From an uncultured Sphingomonas sp. (lineage in GTDB: Bacteria; Pseudomonadota; Alphaproteobacteria; Sphingomonadales; Sphingomonadaceae), in assembly GCA_913775975.1 (NCBI GenBank), contig CAJYLQ010000005.1, positions 101,287 to 165,286 on the forward strand: a stretch of 64,000 nt of DNA, in the 5' to 3' direction. Position numbers and translations under genes: made by a program. This document shows positions 37,292 to 47,197 of the stretch, one piece after another. Under the pieces are notes generated by a model. That model had not been told where the DNA came from, did no database searches, and saw nothing but the letters and a program-made list of their open reading frames with translations. Position 1 is the first letter of the stretch, and every line of letters starts with the position of its first letter.

Positions 37292-38386
37292 ATGACGGCG
37301 CCGCCCGATCCCCCGCCTCCGCAGCGAAAGATCATCCATGTTGACATGGACGCCTTCTACGCGTCCGTGGAGCAGCGGGACGATCCCGCGCTGCGCGGCC
37401 GCCCCGTCGCGGTGGGCGGCAGCCGGGCGCGCGGCGTCGTGGCGGCGGCGAGCTACGAGGCGCGGCGGTTCGGCGTGCGATCCGCCATGCCCTCCTCCAC
37501 GGCGGTGCGGCGGTGCCCCGACCTCATCTTCGTGAAACCCCGGTTCGAGGTGTATCGCGACGTATCGCACCAGATCCGCGCGATCTTTCGCGACTATACC
37601 GATCTGGTCGAGCCGCTGTCGCTGGACGAGGCGTATCTGGACGTTTCCGAGGATCGCCACGGGCTCGGCTCCGCCAAGGCGATCGCGGAGGCGATCCGCG
37701 CGCGCATCCGCGAGACGACGGGCCTCACCGCGTCTGCGGGGGTCAGCTACAACAAGTTCATCGCCAAGCTGGCGTCCGATCAGAACAAGCCCGATGGCCT
37801 CTGCGTGATCCCGCCGGCGAAGGGCGCGGCGTTCGTCGCCAGCCTGCCGGTATCGCGCTTCCATGGCGTCGGGCCCGTCACGGCGCGGCGGATGGAAGCG
37901 CTGGGCATCCAGACGGGGGCGGACCTGCGCGCGCGGCCGATGGCCTGGCTGGAGCAGCATTTCGGCAGCTTCGCCGGATATCTCCACGGCGCCGCGCGGG
38001 GAGAAGACCACCGGCCCGTCCGCGCGCATCGCATCGCCAAGTCGATCGGCGCGGAACGCACGTTCGAACACGACCTGACCGATCGCGCCGTCCTGATGGA
38101 ACGGCTCGCCTTCGTCGCGGATGCCGCGTGGGAGCGGGTGGAGCGCGCCGGGGCGGCGGGGCGGACGGTGACGCTGAAGCTGCGCCGACACGACTTCACG
38201 ACGATCACCCGCGCCCGGTCGGGGACGACGCCGATCACCGATCGGGCGACGTTCCTGGCGATTGGCGCGGCGTTGTTGGAGGCGGAACTGCCGGTGCCGC
38301 GCGGCATCCGGCTGCTGGGGCTGACGCTGTCGGCGCTGGGTCCGGCAGAGGACGATTCCGTGGTGCAGCCGCCCCTGCCCTTCTGA
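37292..38386 (+). CDS. dinB: DNA polymerase IV
   Basis: A 364-residue Y-family translesion polymerase. Catalytic acids in HVDMDAF (D18, D20) and LSLDEAYLD (D112, E113). The little-finger domain covers the last third, and the C-terminal QPPLPF fits the QxxLxF beta-clamp binding motif. Start ATG at 37292. It bypasses lesions and stalled forks. No LexA box was recognised immediately upstream, where the glycosyltransferase ends 40 nt before it. Confidence 0.94.
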   Translation: MTAPPDPPPPQRKIIHVDMDAFYASVEQRDDPALRGRPVAVGGSRARGVVAAASYEARRFGVRSAMPSSTAVRRCPDLIFVKPRFEVYRDVSHQIRAIFRDYTDLVEPLSLDEAYLDVSEDRHGLGSAKAIAEAIRARIRETTGLTASAGVSYNKFIAKLASDQNKPDGLCVIPPAKGAAFVASLPVSRFHGVGPVTARRMEALGIQTGADLRARPMAWLEQHFGSFAGYLHGAARGEDHRPVRAHRIAKSIGAERTFEHDLTDRAVLMERLAFVADAAWERVERAGAAGRTVTLKLRRHDFTTITRARSGTTPITDRATFLAIGAALLEAELPVPRGIRLLGLTLSALGPAEDDSVVQPPLPF

Positions 38387-38400
38387 TCCGGCCGGTCCGC

Positions 38401-39315
38401 TTAGGCGTAGGTATGGCCCAAATGGTGCTGCAACGCCTGCCCGCCGAGCACGATCGCCCCCAGCGGCCCCGCATTGCCGCCCAGCGCGGGGGGCACGACG
38501 AACGTGTCCATGTCGGCGACCTCCGGCAGTGCGACATAGCCCGCCAGGCTCGCCTTCGCAGCGGCGCGGACGCGCGGGAAGACATGGTCGTTGCCCACCA
38601 TCACGCCGCCGCCCATCACGATCCGGCGCGGCACGCCCGTCAGAACGAGCGTATGGACCAGCTGGCCCAGCGCATGGGCGACCAGATCCCAGGCGGGATG
38701 ATCGTCGGCAAGGTCGGGCCCGGCGATGCCGGTCCGCGCCTTGATCGCGGGACCGGCGGCCAGCCCCTCGACACAGGCGCCGTGATAGGGGCAGCTGCCG
38801 ACCCAGTCGTCCCCGGGCACCCGCACCGGGCGGATATGGCCGAATTCCGAATGGGTCAGCCCGTCGACGGGCAGGCCGCCCGCGATCAGGCCGACGCCCA
38901 CGCCCGTGCCGACCGTGGCATAGGCGATGTCGGCAAGGCCGCTCGCCGCGCCCCAGCGCGCCTCGGCCAGCGCCGCGCCGACGACGTCGGTGTGGAAGCC
39001 GGTGGGAACGCCGGCATGGCGACGCAGCCGCTCGCCGACATTCTGGTTCGCCCAGCCGGGCTTGGGCGTCGAGGTGATATAGCCGAAATCGGCGGCGTTG
39101 CGGTCGATCGACACGGGGCCGAAGCTGGCGATGCCCAGCCCGACAAAGCCAGACCAGCGATCCAGCACCGCCTCGATCCCCGCCAGCGTCTCTTCCGGGC
39201 GAGTGGTGGGCAGTTGCACCCGATCCTCTATCGCATCGGGGCCACGCGCGAGGATGCAGATGCACTTGGTACCGCCCAGTTCGATCCCCGCGACCAGCGG
39301 CGCCGTTTCGCTCAT
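38401..39315 (-). CDS. ROK-family sugar kinase (fructokinase-type)
   Basis: A 304-residue kinase. ATP-binding GIELGGTKC near the N-terminus, catalytic D110 in HTDVVGAALAE, and the ROK zinc motif with H160, C175, H178, C181 (GHIRPV, SCPYHGAC). The set fits bacterial fructokinase/mannokinase. Its start overlaps the glmU stop as ATGA, so glmU and this gene form one unit, both feeding hexose-phosphate metabolism. Exact sugar not certain. Confidence 0.9.
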   Translation of the reverse strand: MSETAPLVAGIELGGTKCICILARGPDAIEDRVQLPTTRPEETLAGIEAVLDRWSGFVGLGIASFGPVSIDRNAADFGYITSTPKPGWANQNVGERLRRHAGVPTGFHTDVVGAALAEARWGAASGLADIAYATVGTGVGVGLIAGGLPVDGLTHSEFGHIRPVRVPGDDWVGSCPYHGACVEGLAAGPAIKARTGIAGPDLADDHPAWDLVAHALGQLVHTLVLTGVPRRIVMGGGVMVGNDHVFPRVRAAAKASLAGYVALPEVADMDTFVVPPALGGNAGPLGAIVLGGQALQHHLGHTYA

Positions 39316-40682
39316 GCCTTTTGCCCCTTCGCCTTGCGTACGCGCATCATCTCGCGAAACCGTGTCGCCCAGCCGGGCCGCGCTTCCTGGCGGCCGCGTG
39401 CCAGCGCCAGCGCGCCCGGCTCTACATCCGCCGTCACCACCGATCCCGCGCCGACGATCGCGCCCGCACCGATCGCGACGGGCGCGACCAGCGCGCTGTT
39501 CGATCCGACGAACGCGCCCTCACCGACGACCGTCCGGTATTTGAAGAAGCCGTCGTAATTGCAGGTGATCGTGCCCGCGCCGATGTTCGCGCCGGCGCCG
39601 ACCTCCGCATCGCCCAGATAGGTCAGGTGGTTCGCCTTCGCCCCGCGACCCAGCACCGCCTTCTTGATCTCGACGAAATTGCCCGCCTTCGACCCTTCTT
39701 CCAGCACCGCGCCGGGACGCAGCCGGGCATAGGGGCCGACCTCCGCCTGCGGGCCGACCGTGGCGCCCTCCAGATGGCAGAAGGCATGGATCGTCGCACC
39801 GTCCGCGACGCTGACGCCCGGGCCGAACACGACATTCTGCCCGACCGTCACGTCGCGCCCCAGCACCGTATCGTGCGCGAACCAGACGGTGTCGGGCGCC
39901 AGCAGCGTGACGCCCGCCGCCATCGCCGCGACGCGGCGGCGGGCCTGCCAGCCCGCCTCCACCGTGGCCAGCTCTCCCCGGCTGTTGACGCCTGCGACCT
40001 CATCCTCGCCCGTTTCGACGCAGACCGCGCGGCCGCCCTCCGCGATGGCGAGCATGACGATGTCGGGCAGGTAATATTCGCGCGCCGCATTGTCGTTGCC
40101 CACCGCCGCCAGAAGCCGCCACAGGTCGCGGGAACGGACCGCCGTGACGCCCGAATTGCACAGCGCCACCGCGCGCTCCTCGGCGCTGGCGTCCTTGTAT
40201 TCCACCATCTTCGCGATGCCGCCATCGGCATCCGCGACGATCCGGCCATAGGCGGCGGCATCGGCGGGGCGGAAGCCCAGCACCGCGACGGTCGGCGCAT
40301 CCGCCGCCAGCAGCCGCGCGGTCAGCCGCGTCACGGTATCGGCAGACAGGAGCGGCGTGTCGCCGAAGCAGACCAGCACCACCCCGTCGAAATCGGCCAG
40401 CGCCTCCCTGGCCTGCAACGCGGCATGGGCGGTGCCCAGTTGCTCGCGCTGCCAGGCGATATCGACGCCCCGGCCCGCGACCGCCGCCTCCACCTGCTCG
40501 CCGGACGCGCCGACGATCACCACGCGCCGCACCGCGCCCGCCCGGTCCAGGCTGTCGACCAGATGCAGCAGCATCGGCCGCCCCGCGATCGGGTGCAGCA
40601 CCTTGTGCAGGTCGGACTTCATCCGCGTTCCCTTGCCGGCGGCAAGGATCACGGCGGCCAGCGGCGTGACGGTGTCGTTCAT
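39312..40682 (-). CDS. glmU: Bifunctional GlmU: N-acetylglucosamine-1-phosphate uridyltransferase and GlcN-1-P acetyltransferase
   Basis: A 456-residue enzyme making UDP-GlcNAc for peptidoglycan and LPS. N-terminal pyrophosphorylase domain with LAAGKGTRM and the K in LHKVLHPIAG; C-terminal left-handed beta-helix with hexapeptide repeats (about 250-430) and GNFVEIKKA, LTYLGDAEVG, GTITCNYDG. Length and both domains are typical. Divergent from gph, 62 nt apart. Confidence 0.95.
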   Translation of the reverse strand: MNDTVTPLAAVILAAGKGTRMKSDLHKVLHPIAGRPMLLHLVDSLDRAGAVRRVVIVGASGEQVEAAVAGRGVDIAWQREQLGTAHAALQAREALADFDGVVLVCFGDTPLLSADTVTRLTARLLAADAPTVAVLGFRPADAAAYGRIVADADGGIAKMVEYKDASAEERAVALCNSGVTAVRSRDLWRLLAAVGNDNAAREYYLPDIVMLAIAEGGRAVCVETGEDEVAGVNSRGELATVEAGWQARRRVAAMAAGVTLLAPDTVWFAHDTVLGRDVTVGQNVVFGPGVSVADGATIHAFCHLEGATVGPQAEVGPYARLRPGAVLEEGSKAGNFVEIKKAVLGRGAKANHLTYLGDAEVGAGANIGAGTITCNYDGFFKYRTVVGEGAFVGSNSALVAPVAIGAGAIVGAGSVVTADVEPGALALARGRQEARPGWATRFREMMRVRKAKGQKA

Positions 40683-40744
40683 GGTGCGCCGGTTCGCACG
40701 AATGGCTTGCCAACGCCATAGGGCTACTGGCACCTCCCGCGTCC

Positions 40745-41416
40745 ATGACGGACTTCCCCTTCGCCATCGTCGGATTCGATATGGACGGCACGCTGCTGGA
40801 CACCAGCGGCGATCTGGCCGCCGCGGTCAATCATGCGCTGGAAAGCGCCGGGCGGCCGACGCTGTCGGTGGCGCAGATCAAGCCGATGATCGGCGGCGGC
40901 GCGCGCCATATGCTGGCGCTGGGCATGGCCCGCACCGGCGGCTGCGACGAGGAAGAGCTGGACCTGCTCCACCGCCGGCTGCTGGCCTATTATGAGGACA
41001 ATATGGTCGTCCACACGGCGCCCTACCCCCATGCCCTCGCCGCGCTGGACTCGCTGGCGGCGAAGGGGGTGGCGCTGGCGGTCGTGACCAACAAGCTGGA
41101 AGGCTATGCCGCGCACGTCCTCGACGCGCTGGGGCTGACGGATCGCTTCGCCTGCCTGATCGGCGGCGACACGATGGGTCCGGGGCGCGGCAAGCCCGCC
41201 CCCGATCCGATCCTGGAGATGATCCGGCGCTGCGGCGGCGGGACGGCCGCGTTCGTCGGCGATTCGGTCTATGATGTCGGCGCGGCGAAGGCGGCGGGCG
41301 TGCCGGTGATCGGCTGCAGCTTCGGCTTTCTCGATCGCCCGGTGGAGGATCTGGGCGCCGATGCGGTGATCGACGGCTTCGACGAACTGGTCCCCACCCT
41401 GGCCCGCCTGCGATGA
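40745..41416 (+). CDS. gph: Phosphoglycolate phosphatase-type HAD hydrolase
   Basis: A 223-residue HAD phosphatase with DxD nucleophile GFDMDGTLLDT (D12, D14), VVTNKLEG, and K-P-x-P (GKPAPDP) followed by FVGDSVYD. The alphaproteobacterial Gph pattern is clear; it removes phosphate from 2-phosphoglycolate. Its stop overlaps the phoR start (ATGA), placing it at the head of the Pho operon. Confidence 0.88.
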   Translation: MTDFPFAIVGFDMDGTLLDTSGDLAAAVNHALESAGRPTLSVAQIKPMIGGGARHMLALGMARTGGCDEEELDLLHRRLLAYYEDNMVVHTAPYPHALAALDSLAAKGVALAVVTNKLEGYAAHVLDALGLTDRFACLIGGDTMGPGRGKPAPDPILEMIRRCGGGTAAFVGDSVYDVGAAKAAGVPVIGCSFGFLDRPVEDLGADAVIDGFDELVPTLARLR

Positions 41417-42636
41417 ACGGCGTCGTCAGCCCGGTGCCCGCACTGGTGCTGGCGGGCGCGACCGCCATCGCCGTCTTCCTGCTGGGCGGCGGGTGGGACG
41501 GATCGGCGGTGACGCTGGTCGGCGCGATCGCCGCCGCGCTGCTGGCGCGCCGCCGCGAGGTGAAGGTTGATACCGCGCCCTCCCCCTCCCCCGTGACGCC
41601 GACGATGGAGGCGATGCTGGACGGCGTCGCGGACCCGGTGCTGCTGGTCGCGCATGGCCGCATCACCATCGCCAACGCCGCCGCCCGGACCGCGCTGGGC
41701 GCGCATGTCGTCGGCGAGGATGTGCGGGTCGCAATCCGCAACCCCGCCGCCGCGCAGGCGCTGGCCGCGCGCGACGGGCATCCGGTGGAGATCGTGGGAC
41801 TTGCCGGCCGCGACCGCCGCTGGGAGATGCGCGTCGTGCCGATTTCGGACGCGCTGGCGGTCGTGAACCTGGTCGATCGCACGCAGCACGCGGCGGCCGA
41901 GCGGATGCGCGTCGATTTCGTCGCCAACGCCAGCCACGAGCTGCGCACGCCGCTCGCCTCGATCATGGGCTATATCGAGACGCTGAGCGACGAGGCGGGC
42001 GAGGAGCCGGTCCTGCGCCAGCGTTTCCTGACGGTGATGATGAACGAGGCGCGGCGGATGCAGCGGCTGGTCGAGGACCTGCTGTCGCTGTCGCGCATCG
42101 AGGCGGACAAGTTCCGCCATCCCGACAGCGCGCTGAATCTCGTCACGCTGCTGGATGAGGTGTGTGCGGAGATGCGCAGCGGCGGCAATCCGCGCGCCGC
42201 CGACCTCGTCCTGTCGATGGAGGATGACCTGCCGCCCGTCGCGGGCGATCGCGCGCAGCTGTCGCAGCTGTTCCACAACCTGATCGGCAACGCGCTGAAA
42301 TACGGCCGGGCGGGTACGCCCGTCACCGTCGCCTTGCGCCGCGCCGGCAGCAACATCGCCTTCAGCGTCGTCGACGAGGGCGAAGGGATCGCGCCCGAAC
42401 ACCTGCCCCGCCTGACCGAGCGATTCTACCGCGTCGATGCCGGGCGTAGCCGGTCGCTGGGCGGGACGGGGCTGGGCCTGGCGATCGTGAAGCACATCGC
42501 GGAACGGCATCGCGGCCGGCTGGAGATCGCGAGTCGCGTCGGCGTCGGCACCACCGTTTCGGTGACTCTGCCCCCCGCGAACGGCGCCGTAGCAGCGACC
42601 GGCACGGCATCCGGGGACGCTGTCATTAAAGCGTAA
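41413..42636 (+). CDS. phoR: Phosphate regulon sensor kinase PhoR
   Basis: A 407-residue histidine kinase. Two short hydrophobic segments at the N-terminus, a PAS-like segment (about 65-160), H-box NASHELRTPLA with H175, N-box NLIGNALKYG, and G-boxes DEGEGIAPEHL and GGTGLGLAIV. The context with pstSCAB, phoU and phoB fixes the assignment. It phosphorylates PhoB under phosphate limitation and is held off by Pst/PhoU. Confidence 0.93.
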   Translation: MNGVVSPVPALVLAGATAIAVFLLGGGWDGSAVTLVGAIAAALLARRREVKVDTAPSPSPVTPTMEAMLDGVADPVLLVAHGRITIANAAARTALGAHVVGEDVRVAIRNPAAAQALAARDGHPVEIVGLAGRDRRWEMRVVPISDALAVVNLVDRTQHAAAERMRVDFVANASHELRTPLASIMGYIETLSDEAGEEPVLRQRFLTVMMNEARRMQRLVEDLLSLSRIEADKFRHPDSALNLVTLLDEVCAEMRSGGNPRAADLVLSMEDDLPPVAGDRAQLSQLFHNLIGNALKYGRAGTPVTVALRRAGSNIAFSVVDEGEGIAPEHLPRLTERFYRVDAGRSRSLGGTGLGLAIVKHIAERHRGRLEIASRVGVGTTVSVTLPPANGAVAATGTASGDAVIKA

Positions 42637-42648
42637 CGGCTTGGTCAC
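42620..42648 (+). promoter_or_regulatory. Candidate Pho box upstream of pstS
   Basis: ctgtcat (42620-42626), then at 11-nt periodicity gcgtaac (42631) and tggtcac (42642). The first repeat matches the PhoB consensus exactly; the others match 3 and 4 of 7. It overlaps the phoR stop codon and lies 50 nt before pstS, the expected place for PhoB-activated expression. Confidence 0.5.
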
Positions 42649-42697
42649 ATAGGGCGGCCGGCGGGGAGCGGGAGGCTCTTTCGCGACGGGGAACCCG

Positions 42698-43762
42698 ATG
42701 TTGCGCCACCCTTTGCCCGGCCTGCTGATGCTGGCGCCGATCGCGGCGTGCGCGCTCGTGGCGTGCCGCGATCAGGCGAATGGCGGCGGCGCGGGCGCGC
42801 GCGACCAGATCAGCGTCGTCGGATCGTCCACCGTCTACCCCTTCACCACCATGATCGCCGAACAGCTGGTCGCGTCGGACCCGGACGTACCGGCCCCCGT
42901 CATCGAATCGACCGGCACGGGCGCGGGCATGAAGCTGTTCTGCGCGGGGATCGGTGCCGCCTATCCCGATATCGAGGATGCCTCGCGCCGGATGAAGGCG
43001 AGCGAGTATCGCGACTGCGCGGCGCATGGCGTCTCCGCGATCATGGAGGTGCAGGTCGGCATCGACGGCATCGCCTTTGCCGAGGGGATGAACGGCCCGC
43101 GCATGGACCTGACGCCAGCGCAGATTTATCTCGCGCTCGCCGCCGCGCCGGGCGGGCGGCCGAATACGCGGCGAACCTGGCATGACGTCGATCCCGCGCT
43201 GCCCGACACGCCGATCCAGGTCTATGGCCCGCCCGCGACCAGCGGCACGCGCGACGCGCTGGCGGAGCTGATCCTGACGCGCGGCTGCGACGCATCGAAC
43301 CCCGCCGCGCCCGCGCTGGCCCGGTCCGATCCCGACGCGCACAAGGCGCTGTGCACCCGCGTGCGGGAGGACGGGGCCTATATCGACGCGGGCGAGAACG
43401 ACAATCTGATCGTCCAGAAGCTGCAGTCGAACCCCAATGCGATCGGCGTCTTCGGCTATTCCTATCTGGAGGAGAATGCCGGCGCGGTGCGCGGCGTGCC
43501 GATCGCCGGGGTCGCGCCGACATATCAGGCGATCGCGGACGGCCGATATCCGGGCAGCCGGCCGCTCTATATCTATGTGAAGACGGCGCACCTGTCCGCC
43601 ATTCCCCATCTTAAGACGTTCCTCGCGCTCTACGCACGCAACTGGGGGCCCGACGGGCCGCTCGTGCGGCGCGGCCTGATCGCGGCGCCGGCCGATGTCC
43701 GGGCGCGGAACGCCGCGATCATCGCCGACGAAACGCGTCTCGATCCGGCGGCGCTGCAATGA
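42698..43762 (+). CDS. pstS: Phosphate ABC transporter substrate-binding lipoprotein PstS
   Basis: A 354-residue periplasmic phosphate binder with lipobox LVAC (C23), phosphate-binding VVGSSTVYP and STGTGAGMKLF, and PPATSGTRDA in the second lobe. It delivers phosphate to PstCA. The stop overlaps the pstC start (ATGA). Confidence 0.92.
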   Translation: MLRHPLPGLLMLAPIAACALVACRDQANGGGAGARDQISVVGSSTVYPFTTMIAEQLVASDPDVPAPVIESTGTGAGMKLFCAGIGAAYPDIEDASRRMKASEYRDCAAHGVSAIMEVQVGIDGIAFAEGMNGPRMDLTPAQIYLALAAAPGGRPNTRRTWHDVDPALPDTPIQVYGPPATSGTRDALAELILTRGCDASNPAAPALARSDPDAHKALCTRVREDGAYIDAGENDNLIVQKLQSNPNAIGVFGYSYLEENAGAVRGVPIAGVAPTYQAIADGRYPGSRPLYIYVKTAHLSAIPHLKTFLALYARNWGPDGPLVRRGLIAAPADVRARNAAIIADETRLDPAALQ

Positions 43763-45132
43763 GCGGCATCGCGCTGATCCTCGTCATAGGCGGGCTCGCT
43801 CTGATCGGCTGGCTGGTCGCCCGCGCGCGCGCCGCCGCCTTCCGCGACGGGATCCAGCGGTTCAGCTCGCTCCCCGGCCATCATGGCTGGTATGTCGCGC
43901 TCTGGGCGCTCGTCCCGCCGCTCGTCTTTCTCGCGATCTGGTCGATGGTATCGCCCGCGATGGTGACGGACGCGGTGCTGACGCATCCCGCCGCCGCGCA
44001 GCTGCCGCCATCGGGTTTCGAGCGCGCGGCGATCCTGTCCGAGGCGCGCGCGCTGGCGGAGGGACGCGCCTATGGTGCGTTCAACGCGCTCGCCGGCACG
44101 CTCGCCCCCGCCTATGCCGCCGCGCAGAACCGCTATGACTGGATCGCGACGGGGCTGGCGCTGCTGCTGGGCTTTGCCGGCGGCGCCTTCTCCCTCGTCC
44201 GCATCCGGCCGGGGTTCGGCGCGCGGACGAAGGTGGAGCGGATCGTCATGGGGCTGCTGCTTGCCGCCTCGCTGATCGCCATCCTGACGACGATCGGCAT
44301 CGTCGCGTCGCTGCTGTACGAGGCGGGGCGCTTCTTCGCGATCGTGCCGGTCGGCGATTTTCTGTTCGGCACGCACTGGAGCCCGCAGGTGATCGACCCG
44401 CGCGATCCAGGCGCGAACCTCGGCGCGGTGCCGCTATTCTGGGGAACGTTCTTTATCGGTGCGGTGATCGCGATGGCGGTCGCGATCCCGTTCGGCCTAA
44501 TGAGCGCGATCTATCTGACGCAATATGCCACCCCCGCCACACGCCGCTGGATTAAGCCCATCCTGGAGGTGCTGGCCGGCGTTCCCACCGTCGTCTACGG
44601 CTATTTCGCCGCGCTGACGGTGGCGCCGGCGGTGCGCGATCTGGCGGCGCGGCTGGGGGTGCAATGGGCCTCGTCCGAAAGCGCGCTGGCGGCCGGGCTG
44701 GTCATGGGCGTGATGATTATCCCCTTCGTCTCCTCGATGGCGGATGACAGCCTGAACGCGGTGCCCGACGCGATGCGCGACGGCAGCCTGGCGATGGGCG
44801 CGACGCGCTCCGAAACGATCCGCAAGGTCATGCTGCCCGCCGCGTTGCCGGGCGTGGTCGGCGGCGTGCTACTGGCGGTCAGCCGCGCGATCGGCGAGAC
44901 GATGATCGTGGTCATGGCCGCGTCCGGCGTCGCGACGCTGACCGCCAACCCCTTCGCTTCTGCCACCACCGTCACGCGCCAGATCGTCGACCTGCTGACG
45001 GGCGAGGCGGAGTTCGACAGCCCGAAAACGCTGGCCGCGTTCGCGCTGGGGCTGACGCTGTTCGTCGTTACGCTGCTCCTCAACATCGTCGCGCTGTCGG
45101 TCGTGAAGCGCTATCGGGAGGCTTATGAATAG
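43759..45132 (+). CDS. pstC: Phosphate ABC transporter permease PstC
   Basis: A 457-residue permease, longer than enterobacterial PstC because of an N-terminal extension with its own membrane segments, a common alphaproteobacterial form. The conserved transport core includes EVLAGVPTVVYGY and the EAA-like loop DAMRDGSLAMGATRSE. Overlaps pstA by 8 nt. Confidence 0.93.
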   Translation: MSGIALILVIGGLALIGWLVARARAAAFRDGIQRFSSLPGHHGWYVALWALVPPLVFLAIWSMVSPAMVTDAVLTHPAAAQLPPSGFERAAILSEARALAEGRAYGAFNALAGTLAPAYAAAQNRYDWIATGLALLLGFAGGAFSLVRIRPGFGARTKVERIVMGLLLAASLIAILTTIGIVASLLYEAGRFFAIVPVGDFLFGTHWSPQVIDPRDPGANLGAVPLFWGTFFIGAVIAMAVAIPFGLMSAIYLTQYATPATRRWIKPILEVLAGVPTVVYGYFAALTVAPAVRDLAARLGVQWASSESALAAGLVMGVMIIPFVSSMADDSLNAVPDAMRDGSLAMGATRSETIRKVMLPAALPGVVGGVLLAVSRAIGETMIVVMAASGVATLTANPFASATTVTRQIVDLLTGEAEFDSPKTLAAFALGLTLFVVTLLLNIVALSVVKRYREAYE

Positions 45133-46426
45133 CTCGCGCGTCGCCGGGAAACCGTCGACAGGGGCCGCGCCCGATGCGCCCGCCCGCGTGCCGACGGACT
45201 GGACCACCCCCGCGATGCAGCGCCGCATCCGCCGGCGCTATGCCGCGGAGCGTCGCTTTCGCCTGATGGGCCTGGGCGCCGTGATCCTGTCGGCGGGGTT
45301 CCTCGCCTTTCTGATCGTCACGATGCTGGCGCAGGGGCTGGGCGGCTTCACCGAGACGCGGGTGCGCGTGCCGATCGATCTCGCCGCCGCGAAGCTGCCC
45401 GTCACGCCGCAGCAGCTACAGGGCCGTGCCGCCGACCTCGCGCTGGCGGGTGCGGGGCTGGAGGGCGTGGTGGGGTCGGCCGCCGCCAGGGCGTGGGGCG
45501 ATGCCGCGATCCTGTCGGGCGGCGCGTGGCTGCGGGTGCGTGACGCTATCAAGGCCGACCCGTCGCTGCTCCAGCGCACCGCGACCTTCGACCTGCCCAC
45601 GTCGAGCACGATCGACGTCGCCGCGAAGAGCGGCCACGCCGCGCCCGCCGTGGCGGCGGAGGTTGCCCGGCTGAAGTCGGCGGGTGCCTTGTCACGCGGT
45701 CTGAACCGCGATTTCCTGTTCGGGGCCGACGCGACCGATCCGACCCGCGTCGGCATCTGGGGCGCGTTCAAGGGCTCGCTGCTGACCATGGCGGTCACGC
45801 TGGCACTGGCCTTCCCGATCGGCGTCCTGTCGGCGCTGTACCTTGAGGAATATGCGCCGAAGAATCGCTGGACCGACCTGATCGAGGTGTCCATCAACAA
45901 TCTAGCCGCCGTGCCGTCCATCATCTTCGGGCTGCTGGGGCTCGCCGTGTTCCTCGGCACGTTCGGCCTGCCCCGATCCGCCCCGATCGTCGGCGGGCTG
46001 ACACTGGCGCTGATGACGATGCCGGTCATCGTCATCGCCGGCCGCAACGCCATCAAGGCGGTGCCGCCGTCGATCCGCGACGCGGCGCTGGGCATCGGCG
46101 CCTCGCCCGTGCAGGTCGTGTTCCACCACGTCCTGCCGCTGGCGCTGCCCGGCATCCTGACCGGGACGATCATCGGCATGGCGCGGGCGCTGGGCGAGAC
46201 GGCACCGCTGCTGATGATCGGGATGCGCGCCTTCATCGCCGCGCCGCCATCCGGCCTGACCAGCCCGGCGACCGTGCTGCCCGTCCAGATCTTCCTCTGG
46301 TCCGATCAGGTCGATCGCGGCTTCGTCGAGAAGACGTCGACCGCGATCATCGTGCTGCTCGTCTTCCTGTTGGCGATGAACGGCTTCGCCATCTACCTCC
46401 GCAACCGCTTCGAGACCCGCTGGTAA
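45125..46426 (+). CDS. pstA: Phosphate ABC transporter permease PstA
   Basis: A 433-residue permease with a long N-terminal region (DUF3333-type extension, about residues 1-210) ahead of the usual PstA core ([31 protein letters not shown]). It pairs with PstC in the membrane. pstB starts on the last base of its TAA (TAATG). Confidence 0.93.
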   Translation: MNSSRVAGKPSTGAAPDAPARVPTDWTTPAMQRRIRRRYAAERRFRLMGLGAVILSAGFLAFLIVTMLAQGLGGFTETRVRVPIDLAAAKLPVTPQQLQGRAADLALAGAGLEGVVGSAAARAWGDAAILSGGAWLRVRDAIKADPSLLQRTATFDLPTSSTIDVAAKSGHAAPAVAAEVARLKSAGALSRGLNRDFLFGADATDPTRVGIWGAFKGSLLTMAVTLALAFPIGVLSALYLEEYAPKNRWTDLIEVSINNLAAVPSIIFGLLGLAVFLGTFGLPRSAPIVGGLTLALMTMPVIVIAGRNAIKAVPPSIRDAALGIGASPVQVVFHHVLPLALPGILTGTIIGMARALGETAPLLMIGMRAFIAAPPSGLTSPATVLPVQIFLWSDQVDRGFVEKTSTAIIVLLVFLLAMNGFAIYLRNRFETRW

Positions 46427-47184
46427 TGACCCCGAAGATGACCGCCCGGAACGTCAGCGTCCATTACGGACCGAAGCTGGCGATCGACGACGTCTCGATC
46501 GATATCGAGCAGGACCGCGTCGTCGCCTTCATCGGCCCGTCGGGCTGCGGCAAATCGACCTTCCTGCGCACGCTGAACCGGATGAACGACACCGTCGCCT
46601 CCGCGCGGGTGAAGGGCGATATCCGGCTGGACGGGCAGGACGTCTACGCGCCCGACATGGACGTGGTGCAGCTGCGCGCGCGGGTCGGCATGGTGTTCCA
46701 GAAGCCGAACCCCTTCCCCAAATCGATCTACGAGAATGTCGCCTACGGCCCGCGCATCCACGGCCTGGCCGCCAGCAAGGCGGACCTGGACGTCGTCGTC
46801 GAACGCTCGCTGACCCGTGCCGGCCTGTGGGGCGAGGTGAAGGACCGGCTGTCCGACAGCGGCACCGCGCTGTCGGGCGGCCAGCAGCAGCGGCTGTGCA
46901 TCGCCCGTGCGATCGCCGTCGACCCGGAGGTGATCCTGATGGACGAACCGTGCAGCGCGCTGGACCCCATCGCGACCGCCAAGATCGAGGAGCTGATCCA
47001 CGAGCTGCGCGGCCGCTACGCCATCGCGATCGTCACGCACAACATGCAGCAGGCCGCGCGCGTCAGCCAGCGGACCGCCTTCTTCCACCTCGGCACGCTG
47101 GTGGAATATGGCGCGACGTCGGACATCTTCACCAATCCGCGTCAGGAACGGACGAAGGATTACATCACCGGCCGCTACGGCTGA
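46426..47184 (+). CDS. pstB: Phosphate ABC transporter ATP-binding protein PstB
   Basis: A 252-residue ATPase with Walker [10 protein letters not shown] (residues 37-45), KPNPFP of the PstB family, signature [14 protein letters not shown], and Walker [13 protein letters not shown]. It powers PstCA and takes part in Pho signalling. Confidence 0.95.
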   Translation: MTPKMTARNVSVHYGPKLAIDDVSIDIEQDRVVAFIGPSGCGKSTFLRTLNRMNDTVASARVKGDIRLDGQDVYAPDMDVVQLRARVGMVFQKPNPFPKSIYENVAYGPRIHGLAASKADLDVVVERSLTRAGLWGEVKDRLSDSGTALSGGQQQRLCIARAIAVDPEVILMDEPCSALDPIATAKIEELIHELRGRYAIAIVTHNMQQAARVSQRTAFFHLGTLVEYGATSDIFTNPRQERTKDYITGRYG

Positions 47185-47197
47185 GCGAGATACCGTC

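Noticed and set aside
42626..43759. A 377-codon minus-strand frame
   Set aside because: Exactly antisense to pstS, a clear lipoprotein binding protein in an intact operon.
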